This document shows, piece by piece, positions 42,996 through 52,525 of a DNA stretch of 64,000 nt. Origin of the DNA: Bacteroidales bacterium UBA6401. GTDB lineage: Bacteria; Bacteroidota; Bacteroidia; Bacteroidales; UBA932. The translations under genes and the position numbers were made by a program. Location: NCBI GenBank assembly GCA_002438635.1, contig DJPX01000021.1, forward strand, positions 15,807 to 79,806, in the 5' to 3' direction. The notes beneath the pieces were generated by a model. It was given only the letters and a program-made list of their open reading frames with translations. It searched no databases and was not told where the DNA came from. How positions within the stretch are numbered: the first letter of the stretch is position 1; the number at the start of each line of letters is the position of its first letter.

Positions 42996-44249
42996 TTACT
43001 CTAAAATAGCAGCAATACCAGGAAGGGTCTTACCCTCAAGAGCCTCAAGCATAGCTCCACCACCAGTACTTACATAACTTACCTTATCGGCAAATCCCAT
43101 CTTGGTCACAGCAGCGACAGAATCTCCACCGCCTACGAGTGTATATGCGCCCTTTTCTGTAGCTTCAGCAAGATCTTTTGCAATCTGAAGAGTTCCCTGA
43201 GCGAATTTCTCAATTTCAAATACACCTACAGGGCCATTCCACAGAACCGTCTTAGAGTCAAGAATAACTTTTCTCCAACGCTCAAGCGATTTAGGACCAG
43301 CATCTACGCCCTCCCAACCATCAGGAATCTCGTGTGAAGGAACAAGCTGAGTATTTGCATCCTGAGAGAAAGCATCGGCAACAAGGGTCTGTACAGAAAG
43401 ATAGATATTTACTCCCTTCTCCTTGGCTTTGTTCATTATAGCAGTAGCCTCTGGAATAAGATCGTCTTCGTGAAGAGAGTTTCCGATCTTTCCGCCTTCT
43501 GCTTTAATGAAAGTATATCCCATACCTCCACCGATAATAAGATTATCTACCTTATCTAGCAAATTCTCAAGTACCGCCAGTTTAGAACTTACTTTTGAAC
43601 CGCCGATAATAGCAGTGAATGGACGCTTAGCATTCTTTAAAACATTATCTATAGCCTTTATCTCTCCTTCCATAAGATAACCAAACATCTTATCATTAGG
43701 GAAGTACTTGGCAATAAGAGCGGTAGAAGCGTGTGCACGATGAGCCGTTCCGAATGCATCATTAATGTAGCAGTCAGCATAAGATGCAAGGGTCTTAACG
43801 AATTTTTCCTGAGAGGCTTTCAAAGCAGCTTTAGCAGCTTTTTTCTCTTCATCCGTAGCATCCTCTGCGAGTCCTCGAGGTTTACCCTCTTCTTCTGGAT
43901 AGAAGCGGAGATTTTCGAGCAAAAGCACATCTCCTGGTTTCAATGCAGCCACCTGTGCTTGAGCCTTTTGACAATCATCGGCAAACTGAACTGGAACGCC
44001 CAGCAATTCACTCAAACGCGGAAGAACATATTTAAGGGATAGTTTCGGATCTACCTTCTTAGGTCTTCCCAGGTGAGACATAATGATAGGAGAACCTCCT
44101 CCTGCAAGAACCTTCTTTAAAGTAGGGATTGCAGCACGGATACGTGTATCGTCCGTAATCTCGAAGTTTTCGTTAAGTGGAACATTGAAGTCCACACGAA
44201 CAATGGCTTTTTTGCCCTTGAAATCGTAAGAATCGATAAATTGTTGCAT
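42996..44249 (-). CDS. pgk: Phosphoglycerate kinase
   Basis: PGK makes ATP from 1,3-bisphosphoglycerate in glycolysis. A start at 44249 ([25 protein letters not shown]) gives 417 residues and the conserved N-terminus; a longer frame adds a non-conserved leader. Motifs include [29 protein letters not shown] and the C-terminal [14 protein letters not shown] with [11 protein letters not shown]. It is monocistronic, with a -7 box at 44281-44288. Confidence 0.97.
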   Translation of the reverse strand: MQQFIDSYDFKGKKAIVRVDFNVPLNENFEITDDTRIRAAIPTLKKVLAGGGSPIIMSHLGRPKKVDPKLSLKYVLPRLSELLGVPVQFADDCQKAQAQVAALKPGDVLLLENLRFYPEEEGKPRGLAEDATDEEKKAAKAALKASQEKFVKTLASYADCYINDAFGTAHRAHASTALIAKYFPNDKMFGYLMEGEIKAIDNVLKNAKRPFTAIIGGSKVSSKLAVLENLLDKVDNLIIGGGMGYTFIKAEGGKIGNSLHEDDLIPEATAIMNKAKEKGVNIYLSVQTLVADAFSQDANTQLVPSHEIPDGWEGVDAGPKSLERWRKVILDSKTVLWNGPVGVFEIEKFAQGTLQIAKDLAEATEKGAYTLVGGGDSVAAVTKMGFADKVSYVSTGGGAMLEALEGKTLPGIAAILE

Positions 44250-44280
44250 AACTATTGTTTTTTCAATTTGTTTCGCGTCG

Positions 44281-44288
44281 CAAAAATA
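44281..44288 (-). promoter_or_regulatory. -7 box of pgk
   Basis: On the minus strand this reads TATTTTTG, a full TAnnTTTG match, 31 nt before the pgk ATG at 44249. Confidence 0.55.
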
Positions 44289-44434
44289 CAAAAAAAGCAC
44301 CTTATTTCAAACAATGGATAATCATCCGCTCGATTGCCCTTGTCGAATTATAATAATCACATGACTAATTACCGCTCAAAACTAAAAGTATTCCCTATGC
44401 GCTCGAAAATGATGTCAAATATCTTTTGAAGGTT

Positions 44435-44565
44435 TCTAGGAATCAAATCGATATTTAGAAAGCTATCTGCATAAGTCATGGTGACAGTTATATTATAAGG
44501 TCATTTAGAGATGTTACTGATGGATGTTCTTTATCATAATTCTTATCATTGTAATGTTAATCGCG
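44435..44565 (-). pseudogene. Decayed, internally deleted copy of the lipoprotein gene 46450-47082
   Basis: Three blocks match the 3' half of the intact gene in the same order: 44435-44457 with 46449-46471 (one mismatch), about 44458-44494 with 46488-46524 (near identical), and about 44493-44560 with 46711-46779. Relative to the intact gene a 16-bp and a roughly 190-bp segment are missing. No open frame remains. It lies on the far side of hipBA from the intact copy. The rest of the 617-bp gap (44250-44866) shows only promoters and AT-rich sequence. Confidence 0.85.
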
Positions 44566-44785
44566 GAGCCATATCTTTTTCTTTTGGCAAGCAAAATAGT
44601 TCTTTGATATGATGTGTGTAATGAATAAGATATTATTTGTTGATGGTTGTACATGGTGCTTACAAATAACATTATAGCATTTGGCTTTTGGAAGTTTTTG
44701 CTCAAAATAGATTAGGTATATGGTTAATTATGCCAAGATGTGCATTTTACTATGTGTAATACATTATTAAATAAATAAAAAGTAT

Positions 44786-44848
44786 TACTTTTGCATATTA
44801 TATGATAGGTTGATTATTGCAAAGTCATCACAACATAGTTGCTTTGCA
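44786..44848 (+). promoter_or_regulatory. hipBA promoter and candidate operator
   Basis: TACTTTTG (44786-44793) is a full -7 box, 73 nt before hipB. Between it and the gene, TGCAAAG (44818-44824) and CTTTGCA (44842-44848) form a perfect 7-bp inverted repeat with a 17-nt spacer. HipB-type repressors bind such palindromes to autoregulate. Its position in the leader also allows an RNA hairpin. Confidence 0.5.
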
Positions 44849-44866
44849 TCTTAAATTGATGTAGTA

Positions 44867-45187
44867 ATGGCAAAGAATACAATGGGAACCAAGCTTCCCC
44901 GAAAATTGGAGCAAAAGATGCAGATTGTAGGTGAGCAGATTAAGTTAGCTCGATTGCGTCGGAATCTAAGTGTGGCTCAGGTGGCTGAACGCGCCACCTG
45001 TTCACCGCTTACTGTGTCCAGAATAGAAAAAGGGATTCCTACTGTTGCAATAGGGATCTATCTACGTGTTTTGTATGCATTGCAACTTGACGATGATATT
45101 TTATTGCTTGCCAAAGAAGATAAACTGGGAAAAGCTTTGCAGGATTTGAGTTTAAAAACAAGAGAACGTGCATCCAAGAAAGAATAA
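44867..45187 (+). CDS. hipB: HipB-like HTH antitoxin/repressor
   Basis: The 106-residue protein has a Cro/C1-type helix-turn-helix at about residues 23-70 (IKLARLRRNLSVAQVAERATCSPLTVSRIEKG) followed by a basic tail. HipB proteins bind and neutralise the HipA kinase and repress the operon. The stop lies 3 nt before hipA, the usual antitoxin-first arrangement. Confidence 0.9.
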   Translation: MAKNTMGTKLPRKLEQKMQIVGEQIKLARLRRNLSVAQVAERATCSPLTVSRIEKGIPTVAIGIYLRVLYALQLDDDILLLAKEDKLGKALQDLSLKTRERASKKE

Positions 45188-45190
45188 TCT

Positions 45191-46441
45191 ATGAAAAAGT
45201 TGTATGTATATGCCGATTTCGATTGGTTCAAAGAAGTGGAACTCATAGGCGAATTGAGCTATGAGTCTCTTCGTGGGGCGGACAGCTATAGTTTTACGTT
45301 CAATAATGAATGGTTAAGGCAGCACAGCGATCTGTTTTTGAGCGACGACCTGAATAATTACCCGGGGCAACAATATACACAACCGGACAAGGATATATTC
45401 GAATGTTTTTCCGATGCTTTGCCGGATCGTTGGGGACGTACTTTGTTGCTACGTCGTGAGCAAATTGCAGCGGTGGAAGAAAAACGACCAATACGAAGAT
45501 TGTCTTCATTCGATTTCCTAACTGGTATCGATGATTTCTCCCGAATGGGTGCTTTCCGTTTTAAGGAAGATCCCGATGGTGAATTTATCAATGTGAGTGA
45601 ATCGTTGAAAATTCCACCTCTTACAGCTATTCGGGAGTTGATTTCAGCCAGTTCTGAGATTGAGAAAAGCGAAGAAAACAATATACTCCCCGATAAAAAA
45701 TGGATTGCACAACTTGTGCAACCTGGGACATCATTAGGAGGTGCACGTCCTAAAGCCAATGTTGTAGATACGGATAAAACTCTTTACATGGCTAAGTTTC
45801 CATCGAGCAAGGATGACTATGATGTAGGACTTTGGGAACATTTAAGCCACTTGCTTGCTACAAAAGCAGGAGTAAATGTAGCAAAAACCAAAGTGCTGGC
45901 AACTGGAGAAAAATATCATACATTGCTGTCTCAACGTTTCGATAGAACAAGCGATAGCAAACGTATTCATTTTGCATCTGCTATGACCTTGTTGGGATTA
46001 AGTGATGGAGATAATGCAACGACTCAGCATGGTTATCTGGATATAGTCGACTTTATTATTCAAAGCTGTACCGATGTAGAGCGAAACCTGCAGGAACTAT
46101 ACCGTCGTGTGGCTTTCAATATTTGTATCGGCAATACCGATGACCATTTCCGCAATCATGGTTTTCTGTTGACTGCTAAAGGATGGACATTGTCACCGGC
46201 ATACGATATGAATCCAACGCTGAATGAATATCAAAGTCTGCTCATCTCATCAACTTCCAACAAGGCGGATTTAAGTATCTTGCTTGATGCCTGCGAGGAT
46301 TATATACTTAATCGAAACACTGCGGAGAAAATAATTTCAGAGGTGATTGAAGCGATAAAAGGGTGGCGCGAATTAGCAACACGATTAGGAATTTCCAAGA
46401 GGGAAATGGATATGTTTTCAGGAGTGTTTGATAAACAATAG
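45191..46441 (+). CDS. hipA: HipA-family serine/threonine kinase toxin
   Basis: The 416-residue protein carries the full HipA fold: an N-subdomain (about residues 1-130) and a kinase core. The glycine-rich loop with the regulatory serine is GTSLGGARPKA at 179-189, the ATP lysine is in MAKFPS near 202, the catalytic loop GNTDDHFRNHG is at 314-324 (D317, N322), and the metal-binding AYDMNPT is at 337-343. All active residues are present, so the kinase should be functional. In E. coli HipA phosphorylates GltX and causes persistence. It is flanked by a lipoprotein gene and that gene's decayed duplicate. Confidence 0.93.
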   Translation: MKKLYVYADFDWFKEVELIGELSYESLRGADSYSFTFNNEWLRQHSDLFLSDDLNNYPGQQYTQPDKDIFECFSDALPDRWGRTLLLRREQIAAVEEKRPIRRLSSFDFLTGIDDFSRMGAFRFKEDPDGEFINVSESLKIPPLTAIRELISASSEIEKSEENNILPDKKWIAQLVQPGTSLGGARPKANVVDTDKTLYMAKFPSSKDDYDVGLWEHLSHLLATKAGVNVAKTKVLATGEKYHTLLSQRFDRTSDSKRIHFASAMTLLGLSDGDNATTQHGYLDIVDFIIQSCTDVERNLQELYRRVAFNICIGNTDDHFRNHGFLLTAKGWTLSPAYDMNPTLNEYQSLLISSTSNKADLSILLDACEDYILNRNTAEKIISEVIEAIKGWRELATRLGISKREMDMFSGVFDKQ

Positions 46442-46449
46442 ATAGTATT

Positions 46450-47082
46450 CTAAGAATCAAATCGATATTTAATAGTCTCCGAGACTTGAAAGCCATCTGC
46501 ATAAGTCATGGTGACAGTTATATTGTAATCTTGCGATAGGTCAAGTGGTAAATACTTGAAACTAATTGAAGTCCCACATTCAGCACACATGAACAAACCA
46601 TCTACTGTACCTTCTTCGTCTAGTGAGACTTTATATCTTCGATAGTCATAACCCGAGTTATATGTTTTATACCCGTCAGTAATGAATTTTTTATATGAAA
46701 TATATTCAAATATTATAAGGTCATTTAGAGATGTAAATGCTGGATGTTCTTTATCATAATCCTTATCACATGTAATGTTAATAGTGGTAATCTCAGGATA
46801 GGTCGAAAGTGGATCTCCGTGTCCGATATTTCTTTTTTGGTTATATGTCATATCGTTATTCTCCTCACAAATCCTATCATAAAATTCTTTATCAGTGTAT
46901 TCCGATATGAAATTTTCTTCAGTAGCAATAAAATCAATCCAGATTTTATGGTTATCATCTTTTTCTAATTTGATCGGAGCATGATATAGGTAACCATATA
47001 TAAACGAACGATAAAAATAATATATACGATCGCACGAAGAAAATGTGATTATCATTAAAAACCACACTATTAATTTTAACAT
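46450..47082 (-). CDS. Small lipoprotein of unknown function
   Basis: I do not recognise the family. A start at 47082 (MLKLIVWFLMIITFSSC) gives 210 residues with lipobox FSSC, so the product is a predicted envelope lipoprotein; an in-frame ATG at 47100 adds six residues before it. The mature part is rich in Tyr, Asp and Glu and mostly beta. It ends 9 nt from the convergent hipA stop. A decayed second copy lies at 44435-44565. Confidence 0.72.
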   Translation of the reverse strand: MLKLIVWFLMIITFSSCDRIYYFYRSFIYGYLYHAPIKLEKDDNHKIWIDFIATEENFISEYTDKEFYDRICEENNDMTYNQKRNIGHGDPLSTYPEITTINITCDKDYDKEHPAFTSLNDLIIFEYISYKKFITDGYKTYNSGYDYRRYKVSLDEEGTVDGLFMCAECGTSISFKYLPLDLSQDYNITVTMTYADGFQVSETIKYRFDS

Positions 47083-47176
47083 ACTATCTCGGCGCATCAT
47101 ATATTATTATTTTTAAATAGTTATTATAAATAGTATTATCCCTTTTGCCACTAGGATTATCCAATTCCCCAAATTA

Positions 47177-47339
47177 AGAAGCTGTTTTGAAATGGTTCCC
47201 AAATTATATTATGAGGATTTTTCGAGGCAGTTTCGACTTTGGAAGAAGGAGTGTACTGGAGGTACTCGACTGATGACAAAGATGAAAATGGCCGGAAAGG
47301 ACCATAAGAGAAGAGACGAATCATTTCAAAACAGCTTCT
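47177..47339 (+). mobile_element. MITE-like element, copy C of the repeat core
   Basis: Perfect 18-bp terminal inverted repeats, AGAAGCTGTTTTGAAATG (47177-47194) and its complement (47322-47339), bound a 163-bp noncoding element. The interior (about 47213-47290) has the same core as copies A and B: TTTTTCGAGGCAG, then GAAGAAGGAGTGTAC, a GTAC repeat, and CTGATGACAAA. It has no transposase. No clear target-site duplication was found. The rest of the 385-bp gap 47083-47467 shows nothing else. Confidence 0.72.
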
Positions 47340-47467
47340 AAATACTCCTGAAGTATAATAGCCATTACAACGACCTCTCCATCCAAAATTACAATGAACC
47401 ATCATCTCCGGGTCCTTAGACATCCTCGTCGTTTATTTATAAACTCCATTCTTATATGGTAACATTT

Positions 47468-48334
47468 TTATAAGCCGCGTTTTGACCCGGGTTTTTGAGG
47501 TCTGACGATTGCCGCTGGTTTTTTACGCCTGCAGGACCATATCCATATCGCCACTCCCGCTATTATAAACGGAACGCTTAACACGTGACCCATATTGATA
47601 ACCACATCCCCTATGGTAAATAATGTAACAGAAGGCTCTTTAGTAAATTCAAGTAATGCCCTACACCCAAAACAGAAAGTAAGGAAAATCCCGAAAAATT
47701 CACCACGATACATCTTGTCTAACTTCTTTTTATATAGGTACATCAAAACCACCCCGAGTATAACATAACAAAGAGCCTCATAAAGCATAGTAGGATGTTT
47801 AGGAAGAGGATCTCCTGTGCGCTCGAAGATTACACCCCAAGGCAAAGTGGTATGATATCCGTATATCTCCGAATTAAAGAAATTACCAAGACGAATGCAC
47901 GCTCCTGCAAAACAGACAACTATTACCAACCTGTCTGCGAGCCATAAAAAATCGAAGCCTTCTTTCTTGCCATATTTATTGGCATACCACAAAAGCCCGA
48001 GCATTATTCCAATAGCTCCGCCGTGGCTTGCCAACCCTCCCTTCCAAGGCTGGAACACCTCTAAAAACCCTTGCCAACTACCGAAATAATACTGTGGATC
48101 ATAAAAAATGCAATGCCCCAATCGGGCGCCGATTACCACACATATCAGCATAGCATAGAGGAGCGGATCGAGCAAATTTTCATTGATTCCTTCTCTTCGA
48201 TAGAACCACCGAAAAATATAATACCCGAATATAAAACCCGAGACAAAAAGCAACGAATACCATCTAATACTCAACGGACCTATGTGAAATAACACAGGAT
48301 CCACATTCCAATGTATAAATAGAAAATCTAACAT
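47468..48334 (-). CDS. lgt: Prolipoprotein diacylglyceryl transferase
   Basis: Lgt attaches diacylglycerol to the lipobox cysteine of prolipoproteins in the cytoplasmic membrane. The 288-residue product (ATG 48334, MLDFLFIHWNVDPVLF) has seven hydrophobic segments, the active-site HGGAIGIMLG and IRLGNFFNSEIYG, matching the family motifs. The start is fixed by a full -7 box ending 5 nt upstream; a GTG at 48340 would fall inside the box. It serves the lipoproteins encoded nearby. Confidence 0.95.
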   Translation of the reverse strand: MLDFLFIHWNVDPVLFHIGPLSIRWYSLLFVSGFIFGYYIFRWFYRREGINENLLDPLLYAMLICVVIGARLGHCIFYDPQYYFGSWQGFLEVFQPWKGGLASHGGAIGIMLGLLWYANKYGKKEGFDFLWLADRLVIVVCFAGACIRLGNFFNSEIYGYHTTLPWGVIFERTGDPLPKHPTMLYEALCYVILGVVLMYLYKKKLDKMYRGEFFGIFLTFCFGCRALLEFTKEPSVTLFTIGDVVINMGHVLSVPFIIAGVAIWIWSCRRKKPAAIVRPQKPGSKRGL

Positions 48335-48339
48335 AACCA

Positions 48340-48347
48340 CAAATATA
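48340..48347 (-). promoter_or_regulatory. -7 box of lgt (leaderless type)
   Basis: On the minus strand this reads TATATTTG, a full match, ending 5 nt before ATG 48334. A near -33 element CTTG lies 19 nt upstream of the box (48367-48370). Confidence 0.6.
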
Positions 48348-48394
48348 TAAATAAACTATCTACCACCAAGCCATATTTTGTCCATACTACTGCA

Positions 48395-49147
48395 CTACTC
48401 TTTGACTATCAAAATAGAAAGTTCGTATAACAAATAAATCGGAAGGAACACTACCGCCAATGTAAAAGGATCCCCGGTAGGAGTAATTACAGCTGCCACT
48501 ATCAACAGTATAACGACAGCGTGCTTCCTATACTTTTTCAAAGTATCCTTATGCAAGATCCCGAGCGAAGACAATAGCCACGCCAGCACAGGAATTTCGA
48601 AAACAAGGCCCATTATAAAGACGATAGACAGGAACGTGGACATATACGAATCTAGTGAAATCTGCGTCGCAATGTCTTGTCCAAGTTGATATCCAGCAAG
48701 AAAACGGAAAGTCAGTGGGAAAACTAAAATATAGCCCACGACACATCCCATATAGAATAAAAACGCCACTCCCAAAAAGGCAACCCTTACACCTTTTTTC
48801 TCGTTATCATATAGCGCCGGGGAAACGAAACGCCAAATCTCATATAGCAAATAAGGAAAAATAAACAGAAGAGCCAGCCAAAACGACACTTTCATATGCG
48901 TAAAGAAAGGCGTCGTGACATTTATATTAATTATATCAATATTAAAGTCAGAGGGAAAAATCCCACTTAGCCATCTATATACGAAAAAATCGGACTTCGA
49001 TGCAGACATTATAACAGAATCAAAGATGTGTGGCATAAATGCAAAGGCGATGATAAAGACCACCACCAATACTATCAACACCCTAAAGAAAGACCATCTA
49101 AGAACTTCTAAATGATCCCAAAAAGACATCTCGGAATTTTCTGACAT
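48395..49147 (-). CDS. tatC: Sec-independent translocase subunit TatC
   Basis: TatC is the twin-arginine signal receptor. The 250-residue product has six membrane helices and the N-terminal SFWDHLEVLRWSFFRVL with the conserved glutamate. The FPYLLYEIWRFVSPALY motif that binds signal peptides is present. It follows tatA by 7 nt. Confidence 0.95.
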   Translation of the reverse strand: MSENSEMSFWDHLEVLRWSFFRVLIVLVVVFIIAFAFMPHIFDSVIMSASKSDFFVYRWLSGIFPSDFNIDIININVTTPFFTHMKVSFWLALLFIFPYLLYEIWRFVSPALYDNEKKGVRVAFLGVAFLFYMGCVVGYILVFPLTFRFLAGYQLGQDIATQISLDSYMSTFLSIVFIMGLVFEIPVLAWLLSSLGILHKDTLKKYRKHAVVILLIVAAVITPTGDPFTLAVVFLPIYLLYELSILIVKE

Positions 49148-49154
49148 CTTCCCT

Positions 49155-49367
49155 TTATTTGTTATCCCCTGAAACCTCTTTATCTATGTCTTTTATCTCT
49201 TTTTCGACATCTGACATTCCATCTTTGAAACTCCGCACACCCTTTCCTAAGCCCTTCATAAGCTCAGGTATCTTTTTTCCGCCGAACAAAAGCAGAACGA
49301 TTAAAGCGATAATCAGAATTTCCCCAGTTCCCAAATTTCCTATCAAAAGAATATTATTCATATACAT
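49155..49367 (-). CDS. tatA: Sec-independent translocase subunit TatA
   Basis: The 70-residue product has one short membrane helix, the [21 protein letters not shown] amphipathic helix with the conserved FG, and an acidic/basic tail, all typical of TatA. ATG 49361 is an alternative start two codons in. It lies between lepA (6 nt) and tatC. Confidence 0.95.
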   Translation of the reverse strand: MYMNNILLIGNLGTGEILIIALIVLLLFGGKKIPELMKGLGKGVRSFKDGMSDVEKEIKDIDKEVSGDNK

Positions 49368-49373
49368 AAAATA

Positions 49374-51164
49374 TTAAGAATCTAACTTCAATACTGCCAT
49401 AAATGCGGACTGAGGTACCTGTACCGAACCCACTTGGCGCATACGCTTTTTCCCCTCTTTCTGCTTTTCCAGCAACTTTCTCTTTCTAGAGACATCCCCA
49501 CCATAGCACTTAGCCGTCACATCTTTTCTTACCTGCTTAACCGTCTCTCTTGCAATGATTTTCGAGCCAATGGCTGCTTGTATAGGGATATCGAATTGAT
49601 GCCGCGGAATGAGTTCCTTTAATTTAACGCAAATCTTACGCCCGAAGTCATAAGCATTATCTTCATGAATTAGAGTTGAAAGCGCATCGGCAGGTTCTCC
49701 GTTTAATAATATATCCAAGCGAACCAATTTGGCCGGTCTAAAGTCGGTTACATGATAATCAAAAGAGGCGTAACCCTTTGATATGGTCTTTAATTTGTCA
49801 TAGAAATCGAAAACTATCTCTGCAAGTGGCATATCGTAGTTGAGTTCTACCCTGTCGGCCGTTATATAATGCTGACTGACAAGTGTCCCTCGCCTGTCTA
49901 TACATAGTTTCATAATTGGCCCGAAAAATTCTGTCTTTGAAATAATTTGGGCCCGAATATAAGGCTCTTCTATGTGGTCGATCAACGTAGGAGCAGGTAG
50001 ACCCGAAGGATTATGAACATCAATCACCTCGCCCTGCGTAGTATAAACTTTGTACGACACGTTAGGAACTGTCGTGATTACATCCATATCAAATTCTCGG
50101 AAAAGTCTTTCTTGCACTATCTCCAGATGTAGAAGTCCTAAAAACCCACATCTAAAGCCGGAGCCAAGGGCGAGAGAACTTTCCGGTTCATAAACGAATG
50201 AGGCATCGTTAAGCTTGAATTTTTCTAGGACAGTACGTAATTCTTCGAATTTGTCCGCTTGAACCGGATACATACCGGCGAACACCATCGGTTTAACCTC
50301 TTCAAAACCAGCAATAGCTTGAGTACAAGGGTTATCCACGTGTGTTATGGTATCTCCCACCTTCACTTCCGTGGCACTCTTTATGCCTGTTATGACATAA
50401 CCCACATCGCCACACGAGACTTCCTGTGTAGGAACAAGTTTCATTCTCAACAGACCCACTTCCTCCACATCATATTCCTTACCAGTTGCAAAGAATTTTA
50501 CTTTATCCCCTTTAGCTATACTTCCATTCTTGACCTTAAAATATGCGATAACGCCCCTAAATGGATTAAAGACAGAGTCAAATATCAGGGCTTGAAGCGG
50601 GGCATTCGGATCCCCGGTAGGGGCAGGTATTTTTTCAACTATAGCATCAAGCAAAGGCGCGACACCCTCTCCGGTACGCGCTGAAACTTTATACACATCT
50701 TCTGGAGAACAACCGATCAAATCACATATTTCATCCGTCACCACATCCACTTGAGCAGACTCCATATCGATTTTATTCAACACAGGAATAATCTCTAATC
50801 CATGATCTATAGCCATATACAGATTAGAAATCGTCTGGGCCTGCACCCCTTGTGAAGCATCCACAACTAAAAGAGCTCCTTCACAAGATGCTATACTTCT
50901 AGACACCTCATACGAAAAGTCAACGTGACCCGGAGTATCTATAAGATTTAATTTATACATCTGGCCCTTATAATTATAAGCCATCTGAATGGCGTGACTC
51001 TTAATAGTTATGCCTTTTTCCTTTTCCAGGTCCATATCATCCAGAACCTGATTATCCATATCTCTTGCAGAAAGCGTGTCTGTAAGTTCCAAGAGCCTAT
51101 CGGCCAAGGTGCTTTTTCCATGGTCGATATGTGCTATAATACAAAAATTGCGGATATTCTTCAT
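49374..51164 (-). CDS. lepA: Elongation factor 4 (LepA)
   Basis: LepA is a ribosome-binding GTPase that can back-translocate stalled ribosomes. A start at 51164 ([20 protein letters not shown]) gives 596 residues. Motifs are [17 protein letters not shown] and NKIDME, with the LepA-specific C-terminal domain ending in [10 protein letters not shown]. Three codons of upstream frame to 51173 overlap the -7 box and are excluded. It leads the lepA-tatA-tatC run. Confidence 0.97.
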   Translation of the reverse strand: MKNIRNFCIIAHIDHGKSTLADRLLELTDTLSARDMDNQVLDDMDLEKEKGITIKSHAIQMAYNYKGQMYKLNLIDTPGHVDFSYEVSRSIASCEGALLVVDASQGVQAQTISNLYMAIDHGLEIIPVLNKIDMESAQVDVVTDEICDLIGCSPEDVYKVSARTGEGVAPLLDAIVEKIPAPTGDPNAPLQALIFDSVFNPFRGVIAYFKVKNGSIAKGDKVKFFATGKEYDVEEVGLLRMKLVPTQEVSCGDVGYVITGIKSATEVKVGDTITHVDNPCTQAIAGFEEVKPMVFAGMYPVQADKFEELRTVLEKFKLNDASFVYEPESSLALGSGFRCGFLGLLHLEIVQERLFREFDMDVITTVPNVSYKVYTTQGEVIDVHNPSGLPAPTLIDHIEEPYIRAQIISKTEFFGPIMKLCIDRRGTLVSQHYITADRVELNYDMPLAEIVFDFYDKLKTISKGYASFDYHVTDFRPAKLVRLDILLNGEPADALSTLIHEDNAYDFGRKICVKLKELIPRHQFDIPIQAAIGSKIIARETVKQVRKDVTAKCYGGDVSRKRKLLEKQKEGKKRMRQVGSVQVPQSAFMAVLKLDS

Positions 51165-51170
51165 TAAAAG

Positions 51171-51178
51171 CAAAGATA
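51171..51178 (-). promoter_or_regulatory. -7 box of lepA (leaderless type)
   Basis: On the minus strand this reads TATCTTTG, a full match, ending 6 nt before ATG 51164. Confidence 0.55.
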
Positions 51179-51190
51179 CTAAAAAATTTG

Positions 51191-51421
51191 CTATGGAACG
51201 GGATCATATCCACTTCCGCCAAAAGGATGACACCTTAGAATACGCCTTACACTAAGATATAAGCCTTTAATGGGTCCATAACGACGGAACGCCTCCAGCG
51301 CATACTGCGAACAGGTAGGGGTAAAACGACAAGACGGGGGCGTCAAAGGAGAAATGCACTTCTGATAAAAGCGTATCAAAAAGATAAATGGTGCATTAAA
51401 AATTCGTTTCCAGACTTTCAT
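51191..51421 (-). CDS. yidD: Membrane protein insertion efficiency factor YidD
   Basis: The 76-residue product (ATG 51421) has the YidD pattern: an N-terminal amphipathic stretch with [15 protein letters not shown] and the conserved [22 protein letters not shown]. It overlaps the rnpA stop as ATGA, the classical rnpA-yidD coupling. A longer frame to 51487 is a read-through of rnpA in another frame. Confidence 0.94.
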   Translation of the reverse strand: MKVWKRIFNAPFIFLIRFYQKCISPLTPPSCRFTPTCSQYALEAFRRYGPIKGLYLSVRRILRCHPFGGSGYDPVP

Positions 51422-51780
51422 CTTGCGGCTATTTTTGTAAGGATATATACTATGTCTTCCTCCACATTCGTGTAAGGCATCATGCAAGGAGAAGAATATA
51501 TAAACATAATGTCATAAATTCCATCTCCCAAAAGGGACTTATTTTTTCTATATACCTCCCTTATCCTACGCTTTATAAGATTACGCCTAACGGCCCGTTT
51601 GAAATATCGCTTAGGCACACTCACTAAAATACGAGTCTTTTCTGCGCCCGATGGTAAGTAGCAATACTTTAAATGCGATGCAGCTCCCCACCTTCCCTTA
51701 TCCATAAGATTAGAGATGGCCATTTTACCACACAGCCTTTCAGCCTTAGTGAATGTGTTGGAGCCGACATTTTCAAGCAT
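51418..51780 (-). CDS. rnpA: Ribonuclease P protein component
   Basis: RnpA binds the RNase P RNA and helps mature tRNA 5' ends. The start [22 protein letters not shown] at 51780 gives 120 residues. The RNR segment is [17 protein letters not shown]. It starts 8 nt inside the end of hemD. rpmH is not adjacent, as usual in this phylum. Confidence 0.93.
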   Translation of the reverse strand: MLENVGSNTFTKAERLCGKMAISNLMDKGRWGAASHLKYCYLPSGAEKTRILVSVPKRYFKRAVRRNLIKRRIREVYRKNKSLLGDGIYDIMFIYSSPCMMPYTNVEEDIVYILTKIAAR

Positions 51781-52522
51781 TATTAATTTCCTTAAGAAAA
51801 AGTTCCAGAGCCTTTGCAACTGATGGTGCTTGAGGGGTAGGAGCTTGTAAAGCAATGCTTAAGCCCGCATCTTCTATAGACTTGACAACCGATCTACCAT
51901 AAGATATAATCTTTATGTCGCCCTGTTTAAAATCAGGATAACTATTAAAAAGTGACTCTACATCTGAGCGATTATATAAAACAAGCACATCATACGAAGA
52001 CAAATCTATACTTGTAAGGTCCTGATAAACAGGCTTTACTAATTCCGCTACCGTATAATCTATATTAGCACTATCGAAAAGCGATGTAATCCCTGAAGCA
52101 TTTGAAGAATCCAATGTGGCGATAAGGAATTTCTCCCCCTGGTGCTTGTTTCCTATAAGTTTTACTATAGATTCCGGTGTACCATCGCCTGAAAATATCT
52201 TGCGTTTACGAAAAACTATATGTTTCTGCAAATAATTAGCTACCAGTTCGGTAGAGCAAAAATATTTCATGGTTTCCGGGACTTTGAATCGCGCATCTTC
52301 GCAAAGAGTAAAATACGCATCGATAGCCACACGGGAAGAAAAGACAACGGCCGTGTATTCACTAAGATTAATCCGCTGTGAACGGAATTCTCTTGAGCTT
52401 AAAGGTTCTATCTTAAAAAAAGGAAAGAATTCGATTTCCACTCCGAAATTTGCCTTCAAACCATCATAAGCCGATGTGTTTGCCGGAACATTCTGCGATA
52501 TAAGTATCTTCTTTATAGCCAT
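51773..52522 (-). CDS. hemD: Uroporphyrinogen-III synthase family protein
   Basis: The 249-residue product has the two-domain HemD fold, with VFSSRVAIDAYFTL near residue 60 and YDVLVLYNRSDVESLF near 180. In this phylum the gene commonly lies between a DUF4271 gene and rnpA, as here. HemD sequences are weakly conserved, so the enzymatic role is likely but not certain; no other heme gene is nearby. Confidence 0.82.
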   Translation of the reverse strand: MAIKKILISQNVPANTSAYDGLKANFGVEIEFFPFFKIEPLSSREFRSQRINLSEYTAVVFSSRVAIDAYFTLCEDARFKVPETMKYFCSTELVANYLQKHIVFRKRKIFSGDGTPESIVKLIGNKHQGEKFLIATLDSSNASGITSLFDSANIDYTVAELVKPVYQDLTSIDLSSYDVLVLYNRSDVESLFNSYPDFKQGDIKIISYGRSVVKSIEDAGLSIALQAPTPQAPSVAKALELFLKEINNA

Positions 52523-52525
52523 TTT

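Noticed and set aside
47157..47423. An 88-codon minus-strand open frame
   Set aside because: It lies almost entirely inside the inverted-repeat element and has no start context or family resemblance.
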